Shown piece by piece: positions 1 to 9,482 of a stretch of 64,000 nucleotides of DNA. The notes under the pieces are model-generated. The model saw only the letters and a program-made list of their open reading frames with translations, ran no database searches and was not told where the DNA came from. Origin of the DNA: Streptococcus macedonicus ACA-DC 198 (GTDB lineage: Bacteria; Bacillota; Bacilli; Lactobacillales; Streptococcaceae); contig HE613569.1 of assembly GCA_000283635.1 (NCBI GenBank), positions 1,699,501 through 1,763,500 on the forward strand, read 5' to 3'. Each line of letters starts with the position of its first letter. The first letter of the stretch is position 1. Both the position numbers and the translations under genes were made by a program.

Positions 1-739
1 TAATATAGATAATTGGCTGACCAATCCGCACATCAGCAAATGATTTTCCGTAAGTCACTTGATTTTGGTAAACCAACATATCGTTATTAAAAATGGTCAC
101 TTCAAAACGGTCACCAAATTCAGGCGACAACGTATAAAACTCTTCATGTTTAATTGACGTCCACAATGACCCAAAACGAACATCTAAAATATCAACTGCC
201 CCACGCACAGCATTCTCCAGAATTTCTGTCTCAACGACAGGCAATTCCAAAACGGCTTCAACAGGCAATTCTGGTCCCACTTCTTCAAATGAAATATGAC
301 CGCTGGCTAGTTTTGCTCCTGTATAAGCATAAACATCACGTCCGTGGAATGTATAAGAATACTCTGTATTCTTGCGTCTATTTTTAACCTCTGAAATTTC
401 TCGAACCGCCTTGATACCAACATGTGTTTTGATATAGGTTAAAGTGCCATTATCAGGTGTCACGATAAACTGGTTATTCTCTGTTAAAGCAACAACACTT
501 TTTCGCTTTGAACCAACTCCTGGATCAACTACAGAAACAAAAGTGGTGCCTTCTGGCCAATATTCTACCGTTTGAAAAAGGCGATAAGAAGCCTCAAAAA
601 TATTATAAGGAGTAATATCATGAGTTAAATTGTGAATTTTTAAAGTTGGCTCTTCCTGCAAGGCAACTCCAACCATGGCTGCAACTGCCCCGTCAACCAA
701 ACCAAAATCCGATTGTAAAACAATTAAATGATTACTCAA
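1..739 (-). CDS. SAM hydroxide adenosyltransferase (DUF62 family), 3' end cut by window edge
   Basis: The family hydrolyses S-adenosylmethionine to adenosine and methionine using hydroxide; it is related to SAM chlorinases and fluorinases. Seen here: an N-terminus MSNHLIVLQSDFGLVDG, then VSVVDPGVGS, a TPDNGTLT segment and FHGRDVYAY, all typical of the family. About 246 codons are present and the frame is still open at position 1, so only the last few dozen residues are missing. I chose a TTG start at 739-737 because GGAGG lies just upstream and no ATG fits. The gene has no close partner in view; sstT follows upstream on the same strand behind its own terminator. Family assignment is confident; the physiological role in streptococci is not established. 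Confidence 0.85.
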   Translation of the reverse strand, partial: MSNHLIVLQSDFGLVDGAVAAMVGVALQEEPTLKIHNLTHDITPYNIFEASYRLFQTVEYWPEGTTFVSVVDPGVGSKRKSVVALTENNQFIVTPDNGTLTYIKTHVGIKAVREISEVKNRRKNTEYSYTFHGRDVYAYTGAKLASGHISFEEVGPELPVEAVLELPVVETEILENAVRGAVDILDVRFGSLWTSIKHEEFYTLSPEFGDRFEVTIFNNDMLVYQNQVTYGKSFADVRIGQPIIYI

Positions 740-852
740 AATGAGAGTTCCTCCTTTTTGATGTTGGTTTATTTTATCATAAATAAGATTCAATTTAAAG
801 AAGCTTATTTCTTGAACTAGTTATAAATACAGGTTATAGCAAGGGGTTTAAT

Positions 853-882
853 ATAAAAAAAAGCTGAGCAATTTGCCCAGCT
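853..882 (-). terminator. Rho-independent terminator of sstT
   Basis: On the minus strand AGCTGGGCA pairs with TGCTCAGCT around a short loop and is followed by eight T. It lies just downstream of the sstT stop codon at 890. Confidence 0.85.
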
Positions 883-889
883 ACGGTGA

Positions 890-2116
890 TTAGCTATGTT
901 TTGCTTTTTTGTTTTTACCCCAGACAGATTTTTCAGCTACCGCTGTAAAAAGAACGTCCGTTGATGAGTTAAGCGCTGTTTCACAAGAATCTTGGACAAC
1001 ACCAACAATAAACCCAACACCAACAACTTGCATAGCAATCTCATTTGAAATGCCAAATAAACTACATGCAACTGGAATCAATAGGAGAGACCCCCCTGCC
1101 ACACCAGAAGCACCACAAGCAGATACCGCTGAAATCACACTCAATAAGAAAGCTGTTGGAAAATCAACACTAATTCCAAGAGTGTTAACCGCAGCAAGTG
1201 TTAGGACGTTAATCGTAATCGCTGCGCCAGCCATATTGATTGTCGCTCCGAGAGGAATAGATACCGAATAAGTGTCTTTATTCAAGCCTAAATCTTCACA
1301 AAGTTTCATATTGACAGGGATATTTGCCGCTGAACTACGCGTAAAGAAGGCTGTCAAACCAGATTCTTTCAAACAACGAAGAACAAGTGGGTAAGGATTT
1401 TGACGAATCATCACAAATGCAATTAATGGATTGACCACCAGAGCCACAAAAAGCATTGTTCCAACTAGAGTTACAATCAAGAAACCATAATTAGTCAGAA
1501 TACCAATACCATTATCAGAAATGGCGTTAAAGACCAAACCTAAAATACCAAATGGCGCTAAATTAATAATCCAACGCACAACCTGCGACGTTACTTCTGT
1601 CATGGTTTGTAGTAAGTCTTTCGTTTGTTGGCTAGCATTGCGCATTGCAAGCCCAAAGACAACCGCCCACGCTAGCACTCCGATATAGTTAGCAGATGCG
1701 ATAGCATTAACAGGGTTATCCACAACTTTGAGCAAGAGGTCTTTGAAAACTTCTGCTACCCCTTCTGGTGCTGATAAATCCGATTCTGCTACATTGTCTA
1801 ATGTCAATTTCAACGGGAAAATGTAGTTAACTAATATTGCCACTATCGCCGCAGCTAGTGTCCCAACAAGATAAAGGCCGACAACCGTTGACATATTGGT
1901 CTTTTGTCCTTTTTCATGTTGTGATAAAGCATTGGCAACCAAAACAAAAACCAATAATGGTGCTACAGCTTTAAGACCACCTACAAATAAATCTCCTAAA
2001 ATACCAATTCCTGATAATTTTGGAAAGGCTACTCCCAGAATTAAACCAAGGATAACTCCGATAATAATACGTTTGATTAGACTAGTCCTATTCCAAACGC
2101 TAATAAAATGTCTCAT
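890..2116 (-). CDS. sstT: Serine/threonine:Na+ symporter SstT
   Basis: A membrane carrier of the dicarboxylate/amino acid:cation symporter (DAACS) family that imports serine and threonine with sodium. The 408 residues show about eight hydrophobic segments, a [13 protein letters not shown] serine-rich re-entrant motif near residue 260, and the family signature [12 protein letters not shown] and [11 protein letters not shown] further on. Length and the start [12 protein letters not shown] match the family. A consensus promoter sits upstream and a strong terminator downstream, so it is probably monocistronic. It is divergent from brnQ, another amino-acid importer. Nothing unusual was seen. Confidence 0.93.
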   Translation of the reverse strand: MRHFISVWNRTSLIKRIIIGVILGLILGVAFPKLSGIGILGDLFVGGLKAVAPLLVFVLVANALSQHEKGQKTNMSTVVGLYLVGTLAAAIVAILVNYIFPLKLTLDNVAESDLSAPEGVAEVFKDLLLKVVDNPVNAIASANYIGVLAWAVVFGLAMRNASQQTKDLLQTMTEVTSQVVRWIINLAPFGILGLVFNAISDNGIGILTNYGFLIVTLVGTMLFVALVVNPLIAFVMIRQNPYPLVLRCLKESGLTAFFTRSSAANIPVNMKLCEDLGLNKDTYSVSIPLGATINMAGAAITINVLTLAAVNTLGISVDFPTAFLLSVISAVSACGASGVAGGSLLLIPVACSLFGISNEIAMQVVGVGFIVGVVQDSCETALNSSTDVLFTAVAEKSVWGKNKKAKHS

Positions 2117-2146
2117 AGTAACTCCTTATATCGTAATAACTTTTTT

Positions 2147-2175
2147 ATAATAATACAAAACTGCCACTTCGTCAA
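2147..2175 (-). promoter_or_regulatory. sstT promoter
   Basis: Minus strand TTGACG (2175-2170), a 17-bp spacer, and TATTAT (2152-2147), about 30 bp before the sstT start. A cre-like stretch with two mismatches (TGATAGCGCTTAAA, 2201-2214) lies just upstream; CcpA control is only a possibility. Confidence 0.75.
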
Positions 2176-2301
2176 ACATCCTCACACAAGATTTGTTAAA
2201 TGATAGCGCTTAAATACACTATTTTCCAAATTTTTTCACAATTTAAATTTTTTGATGATACTTTTTATGATATTATTTAGCGCATTTTATAGCTTTAGGA
2301 C

Positions 2302-2372
2302 ACAGCTTGTCAGTTTTTTATGAGAATTTGTTTATAATTTTTGAACCTTTCTTCTATTGACGACAGCTTGTC
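2302..2372 (+). repeat. Paired 10-bp direct repeat in front of brnQ
   Basis: ACAGCTTGTC occurs at 2302-2311 and again at 2363-2372. The second copy lies inside the spacer of the brnQ promoter, so a bound protein would cover the promoter. The sequence has an internal GAC/GTC dyad. Regulator unknown. Confidence 0.55.
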
Positions 2373-2385
2373 TGTTCGCTATAAT
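2357..2385 (+). promoter_or_regulatory. brnQ promoter
   Basis: TTGACG (2357-2362), 17-bp spacer, TATAAT (2380-2385). The transcript would start near 2392, which excludes the upstream in-frame ATG at 2388 as translation start. Confidence 0.85.
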
Positions 2386-2450
2386 AATTGTCATACAATT
2401 TTACTCAATTGAAAAGTAATTGTAAGCATTTTTCATTATTAGGAGGACAT

Positions 2451-3824
2451 ATGAAACCTTTTAAAAATATTTATGTCATTATCGGTTTCATGTTATTTGC
2501 TCTATTTTTTGGAGCGGGTAACCTTATTTACCCTGCCTTTTTAGGCATTTATTCTGGAAGTAACTTAGCATTGGCTATTCTTGGCTTCTGCTTGACAGGC
2601 GTCACCCTGCCATTGCTTGGAGTTGTTGCTGTTGCTTATTCTGGTGCCAGCGACGTCGAGGATTTTGCACGCCCTGTTTCGCGCCATTATGCCTTGTTAT
2701 TTTCAATTGCCCTCTATTTGTCAATTGGACCTTTCTTTGCGATTCCAAGGACAGGTGCTACGTCATTTTCGATTGGGATCCAACCAATTTTAGGTGATAG
2801 CATTAGCGTAAAAATTGCTTACGGTTTGTTCTTTTTTGGTCTTTCTTACATTTTAGCCATTAAACCAAGCAAAATTGCTGACCGCATTGGGAAATATTTG
2901 ACACCTGCGCTTCTTATCATTCTTGCAATCTTGGTGATTGCTTCCTTTATCAAACCAGCCGGTGATATTGGTACTGCTTATAACGCCGCTAATGATATTA
3001 GTAATGCCTTTAAAGATGTACCTTTTGTTGCGGGGCTCATTCAAGGATATGGTACAATGGACGCTCTTGCTTCCCTTGCTTTTGCCATTATTGTTATCGA
3101 TGCTAGTAAACAACACGGTGCCAAAAATCAGTCAGAAGTCGCTCTTTTGACCTTCAAATCTGGGATCATTGCAACCGTATTGCTTGCGCTTATTTACATT
3201 TTTGTGGCTCGTATCGGCGCAACATCACAAAGCTTATTTACATTTACTAACGGACAATTTACATTTAATGGCGCTGCTATCGATGGCGGAAATGTTCTGG
3301 GACAAGCAGCTTATTTCTATCTTGGAAGCATTGGACGAGCAGTTCTTGCGGCAGCGATTTTCCTTGCTTGTTTAACAACAGCAACAGGGCTAATCACAGC
3401 CTGCGCGGAATATTTCCACAAACTACAACCAAAATTGTCTCACGTTGCTTGGGCAAGTATCTTTACCTTGATTGCTTTATTCTTCTACTTTGGTAGTCTT
3501 TCTGAGTTGATTAAATGGTCACTGCCAGTTCTTTACCTTCTCTACCCACTTACAGTCGTGATTGTACTTTTGGTACTCCTTGCTAAATTCTTCAATAATA
3601 GTCCAATTGTTTATCGATTAACCATTGGTTTCACCGTTATTCCAGCACTTTATGATGCCTTTTCAACATTATCTACAATGACTGGATTATTCACACTTCC
3701 AACAAGTCTCGTTGAATTCTTCACAACAATTGTTCCATTCGGACAATTCTCAATGGGGTGGATTAGCTTTGCCCTCGTCGGCTTCATTCTTAGCATATTT
3801 ATCACAAAAGTCAAAAAAGCATAG
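2451..3824 (+). CDS. brnQ: Branched-chain amino acid carrier BrnQ (LIVCS family)
   Basis: A Na+ or H+ coupled importer of leucine, isoleucine and valine in the cytoplasmic membrane. The 457 residues begin MKPFKNIYVIIGFMLFALFFGAGNLIYP, the typical family N-terminus with the FGAGNLI motif, and contain about 12 hydrophobic segments. The start at 2451 has AGGAGG seven bases upstream and lies 59 bases after the predicted transcription start. An earlier in-frame ATG lies inside the promoter and is rejected. The upstream region is AT-rich with weak CodY-box-like stretches (for example AATTTTTTCACAATT, three mismatches at 2229-2243); CodY control would fit its function but is inferred. Confidence 0.95.
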   Translation: MKPFKNIYVIIGFMLFALFFGAGNLIYPAFLGIYSGSNLALAILGFCLTGVTLPLLGVVAVAYSGASDVEDFARPVSRHYALLFSIALYLSIGPFFAIPRTGATSFSIGIQPILGDSISVKIAYGLFFFGLSYILAIKPSKIADRIGKYLTPALLIILAILVIASFIKPAGDIGTAYNAANDISNAFKDVPFVAGLIQGYGTMDALASLAFAIIVIDASKQHGAKNQSEVALLTFKSGIIATVLLALIYIFVARIGATSQSLFTFTNGQFTFNGAAIDGGNVLGQAAYFYLGSIGRAVLAAAIFLACLTTATGLITACAEYFHKLQPKLSHVAWASIFTLIALFFYFGSLSELIKWSLPVLYLLYPLTVVIVLLVLLAKFFNNSPIVYRLTIGFTVIPALYDAFSTLSTMTGLFTLPTSLVEFFTTIVPFGQFSMGWISFALVGFILSIFITKVKKA

Positions 3825-3842
3825 ATAATATGATTGCTAACA

Positions 3843-3876
3843 AACCCCACCAAGCTCAAATGAGTTTGGTGGGGTT
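3843..3876. terminator. Bidirectional terminator between brnQ and the reductase gene
   Basis: AACCCCACCAA pairs with TTGGTGGGGTT around a 12-base inner part. It lies between two convergent genes and has T-rich sequence on the plus side. Confidence 0.75.
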
Positions 3877-3884
3877 ATTCTATC

Positions 3885-4514
3885 TTATTTTCCAAGTAAA
3901 CTGATGCGTTCTTTGATGTGTTTGCTATTTTCAATTTCATCAACAAAGCCAATAGCATAATCTGCGTAGCTGATAATACATTTACCCTTATCGTTTGTGG
4001 TTAATTCTTCACCAGCAAGAATATATTGCCCTGTACGGTTACCGTCAGCTTGGAAATCTGCTGCTGGGCTAACAAATGTCCATTTGACATCATTGCGTTC
4101 ACGAATTTCTGCCAATGATTGACGTTGCGCATTAGCCAATGGTTTGAAAACAGCAGGAAATTCTGGTGTGTCAACCAATTGTACGGTGTGTTCAGGATTG
4201 ACATAAAGACTTCCTGCACCACCAACAATCATCAAGCGTGTATCTGTTCCTGACAACAAATCTGCTAAATGCTTTTGTGACTCGCTGTGAAGATGAAGTT
4301 GGTCTTCTGTCCAAGCCCAAAAAGCATCCACAACCACATCAAAGCCAGCCAAATCTTCTTTTGTTAAGTCAAATAAGTCTTTTTCAATAACTTTCTGAGC
4401 TTTTGATTTATTAAAACTACGAACAACTGCCGTGACATCATGTCCGCGATTAAGCGCTTCTTCAACGATCAATTGACCTGCTTTACCATTTGCGGCAACT
4501 ACTGCAATTTTCAT
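3885..4514 (-). CDS. NAD(P)-binding reductase-like protein (YwnB-like)
   Basis: A 209-residue Rossmann-fold protein of the atypical SDR/NmrA-like group. The N-terminus MKIAVVAANGKAGQLIVEEAL carries the glycine-rich dinucleotide motif, followed by RGHDVTAVVR. The usual SDR YxxxK catalytic pair is not evident, so the reaction cannot be predicted; relatives are NAD(P)H-dependent flavin or quinone reductases. It is divergent from an Rrf2-type regulator and shares an intergenic region with paired operators, an arrangement like ywnB/ywnA of Bacillus. The link suggests induction by reactive electrophiles or quinones, which is an inference. Confidence 0.8.
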   Translation of the reverse strand: MKIAVVAANGKAGQLIVEEALNRGHDVTAVVRSFNKSKAQKVIEKDLFDLTKEDLAGFDVVVDAFWAWTEDQLHLHSESQKHLADLLSGTDTRLMIVGGAGSLYVNPEHTVQLVDTPEFPAVFKPLANAQRQSLAEIRERNDVKWTFVSPAADFQADGNRTGQYILAGEELTTNDKGKCIISYADYAIGFVDEIENSKHIKERISLLGK

Positions 4515-4546
4515 AATGATTCCTCCAAAATATAAATAATTTTTTT

Positions 4547-4569
4547 GTTGTAATATATTTTATTACAAC
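4547..4569. promoter_or_regulatory. Rrf2-type operator proximal to the reductase gene
   Basis: A perfect inverted repeat of GTTGTAATA and TATTACAAC separated by five bases, directly upstream of the reductase start region. The same half-site recurs in front of the regulator gene. Confidence 0.75.
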
Positions 4570-4609
4570 TACATCTATAGTATATTCTTCTTCAGATGTA
4601 ATGTCAATG

Positions 4610-4662
4610 ATTACAACTAAAAGGTTGTAATATTTTTAATTACAACAAAATTATGCTATAAT
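4610..4662. promoter_or_regulatory. Second Rrf2-type operator plus extended -10 promoter of the regulator gene
   Basis: Half-sites ATTACAAC (4610-4617), GTTGTAAT (4624-4631) and ATTACAAC (4639-4646) form two overlapping inverted repeats. They run into a TGCTATAAT extended -10 element (TATAAT 4657-4662) of the downstream regulator gene, so binding would repress the regulator's own promoter. Confidence 0.75.
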
Positions 4663-4697
4663 ACTCTTAACAAATTAGATTAGTATAAGGAGAAAAA

Positions 4698-5138
4698 ATG
4701 CCTTACTCTGCACGATTAGCGACTTCTGTCCATATCCTATTAGCTATTTATCATTTTGAAAATAAAGAAAAAGTGACATCTACCTTTCTCGCTAACAGTA
4801 TCCAAACCAATCCTGTGATTGTCCGAAATTTATTGGGTAAATTACAAAAAGCTGAACTCGTAAAGGTAGAAGCTGGTGTTGGCGGAGCGCATTTGACAAA
4901 AGCACCTCAAGAACTCACTTTTTGGGATATTTTTCAAGCAGTCGAAGATAAAAACAAGCCTATTTTTAAAGCTAATGATGATACCAACCCAAATTGTCCA
5001 GTTGGTCGCGTGGTGAACTCCGTTTTACAACCACGTATTGATGTGGTTCAAGAAAATTTTAAAGCTTCTCTCGAGAATATCACTCTTGCTAGTCTCATTA
5101 CAGACATGGACAATAAAATAGCACAAAACAATCATTAA
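4698..5138 (+). CDS. Rrf2 family transcriptional regulator (YwnA-like)
   Basis: A 146-residue DNA-binding repressor. It shows the Rrf2 winged helix: a TSTFLANSIQTNPVIVRNLL recognition region at residues 27-46, then LQKAELVKVEAGVGGAHL as the wing. It lacks the three-cysteine iron-sulfur cluster of IscR/NsrR and has a single cysteine at residue 100 (NPNCPVG), so thiol-based sensing like that of YwnA/CymR relatives is more likely. The start has AAGGAG upstream. It is divergent from the reductase gene and both promoters carry GTTGTAAT/ATTACAAC inverted repeats, which points to autorepression and control of the neighbour. Confidence 0.88.
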   Translation: MPYSARLATSVHILLAIYHFENKEKVTSTFLANSIQTNPVIVRNLLGKLQKAELVKVEAGVGGAHLTKAPQELTFWDIFQAVEDKNKPIFKANDDTNPNCPVGRVVNSVLQPRIDVVQENFKASLENITLASLITDMDNKIAQNNH

Positions 5139-5168
5139 GCACCTCTGTTTTCACAGAAGTGCTTTTTT
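5137..5168. terminator. Terminator between the Rrf2 gene and metI
   Basis: AAGCACCTCTG pairs with CAGAAGTGCTT (one mismatch) followed by T-rich sequence on the plus strand. It lies between two convergent genes and may serve both. Confidence 0.8.
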
Positions 5169-5861
5169 CTATTTATGACTTAGTTTTTTAGTGAGGAAGT
5201 CTCCGATAAATTGGATAATAAAGACTAGGATAAGGATACAGATTGTTGCAACGATAGTGACATCTGTTGCTGAGCGGTTATAACCGTAGTAAATGGCAAT
5301 ATAACCAAGACCACCTGCTCCAATCGCACCCGCCATAGCTGTTTCACCGATAAGTGAGATGAGCGTTACTGTTGAGACACGGATAAGCTCTGGCAAACAT
5401 TCGCTAAGGTAAATTTTGATAATATCCCAAAGGGTAGCTCCTGAAGCTTGTGCGGCTTCAATAACACCTCTATCCATTTCTGAAAAGACAACTTGAACCT
5501 GACGAGCATAGAAGGCAAATGTCGCTGCTGATAGCGGAATTAGCGCTGCTGTTCGACCTAGGTTGGTTCCAACGATAGCATAGGTAAAACCTTTCAAAAT
5601 AGCCAACAAAATGATGAAAGGAATGGCACGAACAATTGACGTGAAAATATCTAAAATTTTAAACCCAATACGATTGCTAAGCACACCATTTGGTCCAGTT
5701 AGAACTAAAAATAATCCCATTAAAAGCCCTAAAATACCACCAATCACAAATGACCAGCCAGTCATATAAAGCGTTGCTGAAAAGGCATCTGACCAAGAAT
5801 TCGTTCCTTCCCAACCAATGCGGTAAACATTTGGTAAATTTGTCTCAATCCATTCCATCAT
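5169..5861 (-). CDS. metI: Methionine ABC transporter permease MetI (MetP)
   Basis: Membrane subunit of the MetNIQ importer for methionine. The 230 residues have about five to six hydrophobic segments and the binding-protein-dependent permease motif near residues 135-175 (EAAQASGATLWDIIKIYLSECLPE is in the EAA loop that contacts MetN). It follows metN with no gap (5862), so the two are translationally linked. It is the last gene of the metQ-peptidase-metN-metI operon. Confident by family and context. Confidence 0.94.
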   Translation of the reverse strand: MMEWIETNLPNVYRIGWEGTNSWSDAFSATLYMTGWSFVIGGILGLLMGLFLVLTGPNGVLSNRIGFKILDIFTSIVRAIPFIILLAILKGFTYAIVGTNLGRTAALIPLSAATFAFYARQVQVVFSEMDRGVIEAAQASGATLWDIIKIYLSECLPELIRVSTVTLISLIGETAMAGAIGAGGLGYIAIYYGYNRSATDVTIVATICILILVFIIQFIGDFLTKKLSHK

Positions 5862-6926
5862 TTAGGCACCTCGTTTCAATACAGTTAATTCAATTCCAGC
5901 TTCAAGAATAGCTGTTTGGGCAGCAGCAAGCGCATCGGCTTCACCAGATAGGACAACAATCATTTCACCAACTGGTGTATCGTCTAGAATTTCAATATTT
6001 CCATAAAGGATATTCGCTGTTACTTCAAATTGTTTGTAAATCTGATTTAAAATAGGCTCGTCTGTTGATGTTCCTGCGTATTTCAATTGAACAAGCAAAT
6101 CGTCTTTTGGCAAATGTTGCACAAGAGCTTGTTTTTCAATTTTAACCAAGGCTTCATCAATACCAGTAGCTGTTTTGATAAATTCTTGCGTCAATGGTTC
6201 TTTTGGATTTGAGAAAATCTCCAATACAGAACCTTCTTCAATCAAGTGCCCATTTTGCATAACAGCAACACGGTGACAGATGTCTTTGACAATTTGCATT
6301 TCGTGCGTAATCATAACCACAGTCAAACCAAGTTTTTGATTCAAATCTTGCAATAAAGTCAAAATTTGTTTTGTTGTTTTAGGATCGAGGGCAGATGTTG
6401 ATTCATCAGAAATCAAGATTTCTGGGTCATTGGCAAGAGCACGTGCAATCGCAACACGTTGCTTTTGCCCACCTGATAATTGAGCAGGATAATTTTCAGC
6501 ACGATCTGACAAGCCTACTAATTCAAGTAAATCAGCGACTTTTTTGTCTTTTTCTTCTTTTGATAATTTTGAATGACGAAGCGCAAAAGCCACATTTTGG
6601 CGCGCTGTTTTTTGTGCCATTAAATTAAAATGTTGGAAAATCATCCCAATTTTTTGACGTTTTTGACGTAAAGCTGCACCTTTTAACTGCACTTTACCAT
6701 TGTCAAATATCACATCATCACCAATCGTAATTTTTCCAGAAGTTGGTGTCTGTAATAAGTTAATCGTACGAACTAAGGTTGATTTTCCTGCTCCAGAATA
6801 ACCAACGATTCCATAAATTTCACCTTTGTCAATCGTAATGGAAACGTCTTTTACCGCTTCTATCTCACGTTTTTTCTGATAAAACGTAATGGCAATATGT
6901 TCTAAATTAATAATCGGTTTTCTCAT
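5862..6926 (-). CDS. metN: Methionine ABC transporter ATP-binding protein MetN
   Basis: ATPase of the methionine importer. The 354 residues contain Walker [10 protein letters not shown] (near 42-50), the signature [15 protein letters not shown], Walker [13 protein letters not shown], and a C-terminal NIL domain from about residue 270 that binds methionine and inhibits transport in homologues. Its start overlaps the end of the upstream M20 peptidase gene by 20 bases, indicating coupled translation within one operon. Confidence 0.95.
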   Translation of the reverse strand: MRKPIINLEHIAITFYQKKREIEAVKDVSITIDKGEIYGIVGYSGAGKSTLVRTINLLQTPTSGKITIGDDVIFDNGKVQLKGAALRQKRQKIGMIFQHFNLMAQKTARQNVAFALRHSKLSKEEKDKKVADLLELVGLSDRAENYPAQLSGGQKQRVAIARALANDPEILISDESTSALDPKTTKQILTLLQDLNQKLGLTVVMITHEMQIVKDICHRVAVMQNGHLIEEGSVLEIFSNPKEPLTQEFIKTATGIDEALVKIEKQALVQHLPKDDLLVQLKYAGTSTDEPILNQIYKQFEVTANILYGNIEILDDTPVGEMIVVLSGEADALAAAQTAILEAGIELTVLKRGA

Positions 6927-8289
6927 AACTCTTAATCAACTCCTCAATCATTTCAATGTGGGTGTAATAATCCGCCAAATTAACATTTTCATCTCCAGCA
7001 TGGTCACGGCTGTCTGGATTGCCAATACCAAAAGAAGCAATCGGAACTTCTAATACTTCAAAGAATTGGTGCATTGGTCCAGTACCAGCAGTCGTCGGCA
7101 AAACTGAAACACCATTTGGTGAAAATGTCTTTGCAATCTCAATCACATTGAGAATAGTCGGGGCAGACATATCACTACGATAAGCCTTTTCGCCCAATGT
7201 GTAAACCAACTCTACCTGTTCAAAGCCATGTTGTTGCAAATGTTGTTCAATCTTCTGAAGAACATCTTTTGGCTCAAGCCCAGGAACCAAACGAACTTCC
7301 ATTTTAGTCTGAGCTTTAGCTGGTAGAATCGTTTTGACACCTTGACCTTGATATCCTGTTGAAATTCCTTCAATCGTGATAGCTGGTTCAAAGAAAAGCG
7401 TTCGAACTAACTTTTCCTTATCCCTTGTCAACATTGGCAAATTCAAACCATATAGTGTTTTTAGGTTATCGGCATCAAGATTGGCATGCTCTAGGATAAG
7501 TGACAACTCACGCTCACTTGGCTCAATGACTTGGTCATAAATTCCGTCAACCAAAATGCGACCAGTTTCATCACGAAGGCTAGCAATTGCATTAAGCAAA
7601 TACCATGATGCTGACTCAATGACCGCACCAAATTTCGAATGAATATCAACCTTAGCAGAATCAACAATCATATCAAAGGTGACAATACCTTTTGTTCCAC
7701 CAGAAATTTCAATCTGACCTTTGGCATTTGAAATACCTTGCTCCCACACCAATAAATCCGCACCACGGAGCTCATCAGCGTATTTTTCAAGATAGGTTTC
7801 AAGACCCACAGAAGCTGATTCTTCCGAACCTTCCATAATAAATATAATGTTAACTGGAAAATCTCCAAACTCACGGCGATACTTCTGAACGGCTGTCAAG
7901 CGTGCTGTGATATGCCCTTTATCATCATCAACACCACGTCCATACATGTAGCCATCACGGACGGTTAATTCAAAAGGATTTGACGACCAAGGCTGGTCAT
8001 CATCAGCTGGCACAGTGTCATAATGGTTGTAAAAAATAATCGTCTGAGCATCAGGTCTATTGCTCTTAAAACGCGCCAAAACAAACGGCGCCGTACAAGT
8101 ATCGTCAATCGTTACCTCAGCACCAGCTTCAGTAAAAATATCGCCTAGATAATTTGCTACTTCTGCTAACCCAATCTGCTGTGCAAAAATCGATTTTTTA
8201 GCAATTAACTGACGTAAAATCTCAAAATAATATTGAGCAACGTCATCATTTTCAAACTTCTGCAACTGATTATTATCACTTACTACCAT
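6907..8289 (-). CDS. M20 family metallopeptidase encoded inside the methionine transporter operon
   Basis: A 460-residue zinc exopeptidase of the M20 (ArgE/DapE/CPG2/dipeptidase) group. Metal-site motifs visible are [22 protein letters not shown] and the catalytic MEGSEESAS, then a C-terminal histidine in [10 protein letters not shown]. It sits between metQ and metN, as in other streptococci, so it probably releases methionine or related residues from small peptides or N-acyl forms brought in by the cell; the substrate is inferred. It has no signal peptide and should be cytoplasmic. It overlaps metN by 20 bases. A possible extra promoter (TGGTAGAAT, near 8350) lies upstream. Confidence 0.88.
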   Translation of the reverse strand: MVVSDNNQLQKFENDDVAQYYFEILRQLIAKKSIFAQQIGLAEVANYLGDIFTEAGAEVTIDDTCTAPFVLARFKSNRPDAQTIIFYNHYDTVPADDDQPWSSNPFELTVRDGYMYGRGVDDDKGHITARLTAVQKYRREFGDFPVNIIFIMEGSEESASVGLETYLEKYADELRGADLLVWEQGISNAKGQIEISGGTKGIVTFDMIVDSAKVDIHSKFGAVIESASWYLLNAIASLRDETGRILVDGIYDQVIEPSERELSLILEHANLDADNLKTLYGLNLPMLTRDKEKLVRTLFFEPAITIEGISTGYQGQGVKTILPAKAQTKMEVRLVPGLEPKDVLQKIEQHLQQHGFEQVELVYTLGEKAYRSDMSAPTILNVIEIAKTFSPNGVSVLPTTAGTGPMHQFFEVLEVPIASFGIGNPDSRDHAGDENVNLADYYTHIEMIEELIKSYEKTDY

Positions 8290-8445
8290 TTTCTACCTCT
8301 CAAAATTCAAAACACATCGGTAGCACAGTTTTGAAAACTCTCCAAGTTACTATTCTACCATATTGCTAATTATTTTAAAATCCACTCCCAACAAAGAAGC
8401 AATTTAGAAGTTATTAACTCTCCATAAAATACGAAATAATGATTT

Positions 8446-8472
8446 AGAGACTGGGAAGTTATCCCAGCCTCT
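8446..8472. terminator. Hairpin between metQ and the peptidase gene (possible partial terminator)
   Basis: AGAGACTGGGA pairs with TCCCAGCCTCT (one mismatch). The minus-strand side has no T-run, so it is more likely a partial terminator or an mRNA-stabilising hairpin that lets metQ be made in excess over metN and metI. Confidence 0.5.
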
Positions 8473-8497
8473 AATTTTTCATTTTCAATAGGCTATA

Positions 8498-9403
8498 TTA
8501 ATCGTCATCAGAAGATGATGAAGATGTTGTTGCGCCATCCCATGCAGGAATATCAGCACCGCCTGAAGCTTCTTTGATGATTTTTCCGACTTCGTCTGTT
8601 TGGTAAACAGAAACTAAAGTCTTGATAGCATCAGCTTTATCTGATTTTTTCCAACCTTTTTGGGCTGCAATAACGTTAATCCATTGATTTGAGTTTTCAT
8701 CAACAGCTTCTTTGTAAAGTGTTGTGTCATAGTCAACATCAGCAGATTGAGCATAAGAGTTGTTAATAACTGCAGCATCAACTGATGTCAATGTAGAAGC
8801 AGTTTGAGCAGCATCAACTTCTTTAATATCTAAGTTTTTCGGATTTGATGAAATGTTTTTAATTGTAGCCAATTCATCACCAGAAACGTCTAATTCAATC
8901 AAACCTGCAGATTGAAGAAGGTAGAGGGCACGGCTTTCATTTGAAGCGTCATTAGGAATTGAAATAGTTCCTTTATCTGGAATATCACTAACGTCAGTGT
9001 ATTTTGCATCGCCGTCGCTGTCAGTTCCTGAGAAGAGACGAATTGGGCTAAGAAGCGTATCAGCAACTTCTACCAAAGTTCCATCATTTTCAGAATTCCA
9101 GTTTTTCAAGAAATATTTGTGTTGGAAAGCATTGACATCAATTTCGCCATTTTGAAGAGCTTCGTTTGGTTGATTGTAGTCTGTAAATTCAACAAGTTCA
9201 ATCTTAACGCCTTTGTCTTCTGCCAATTCTTTAACTTTGTCCCAAAGTGGTTCTGTTGCATCATCCAAAGTCATGATACCAACTTTAAGTGTTGTGTCAT
9301 CAGAAGATGATGAACTTGAAGAACCTCCACATGCTGCCAACAAGACGGTTGACGCAAAAGCTACGCTAGCTAATCCAAATAATTTTTTCAATTTCATAGA
9401 CAT
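8498..9403 (-). CDS. metQ: Methionine-binding lipoprotein MetQ
   Basis: The NlpA/MetQ family extracellular lipoprotein that delivers methionine to MetNI. With the start used here (MSMKLKKLFG) it has 301 residues; the lipobox LLAAC places the lipidated cysteine at residue 25. A serine-rich linker follows, and the C-terminus ends in an unusual SSSSDDD tail. I chose 9403 over an upstream in-frame ATG at 9424 because the predicted transcription start lies at about 9425 and AAAGAGA sits in front of 9403. First gene of the metQ-peptidase-metN-metI operon, with a MET-box upstream. Confidence 0.94.
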   Translation of the reverse strand: MSMKLKKLFGLASVAFASTVLLAACGGSSSSSSSDDTTLKVGIMTLDDATEPLWDKVKELAEDKGVKIELVEFTDYNQPNEALQNGEIDVNAFQHKYFLKNWNSENDGTLVEVADTLLSPIRLFSGTDSDGDAKYTDVSDIPDKGTISIPNDASNESRALYLLQSAGLIELDVSGDELATIKNISSNPKNLDIKEVDAAQTASTLTSVDAAVINNSYAQSADVDYDTTLYKEAVDENSNQWINVIAAQKGWKKSDKADAIKTLVSVYQTDEVGKIIKEASGGADIPAWDGATTSSSSSDDD

Positions 9404-9431
9404 GTTCTCTTTCGTTTTAATCATTGTTTTT

Positions 9432-9460
9432 ATTTTATCCTATTTGATTCTAGGTTTCAA
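9432..9460 (-). promoter_or_regulatory. metQ promoter
   Basis: Minus strand TTGAAA (9460-9455), 17-bp spacer, TAAAAT (9437-9432). It places the mRNA start near 9425 and fixes the metQ start codon at 9403. Confidence 0.7.
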
Positions 9461-9482
9461 ATTGTTATTAATAAGGTTTTCT

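Noticed and set aside
2201-2214. CcpA cre site for sstT
   Set aside because: Two mismatches in conserved positions; not strong enough to call as a feature.
2388-2450. N-terminal extension of BrnQ from an ATG at 2388
   Set aside because: This ATG overlaps the -10 region of the promoter, and the ATG at 2451 has a perfect ribosome site and the conserved family start.
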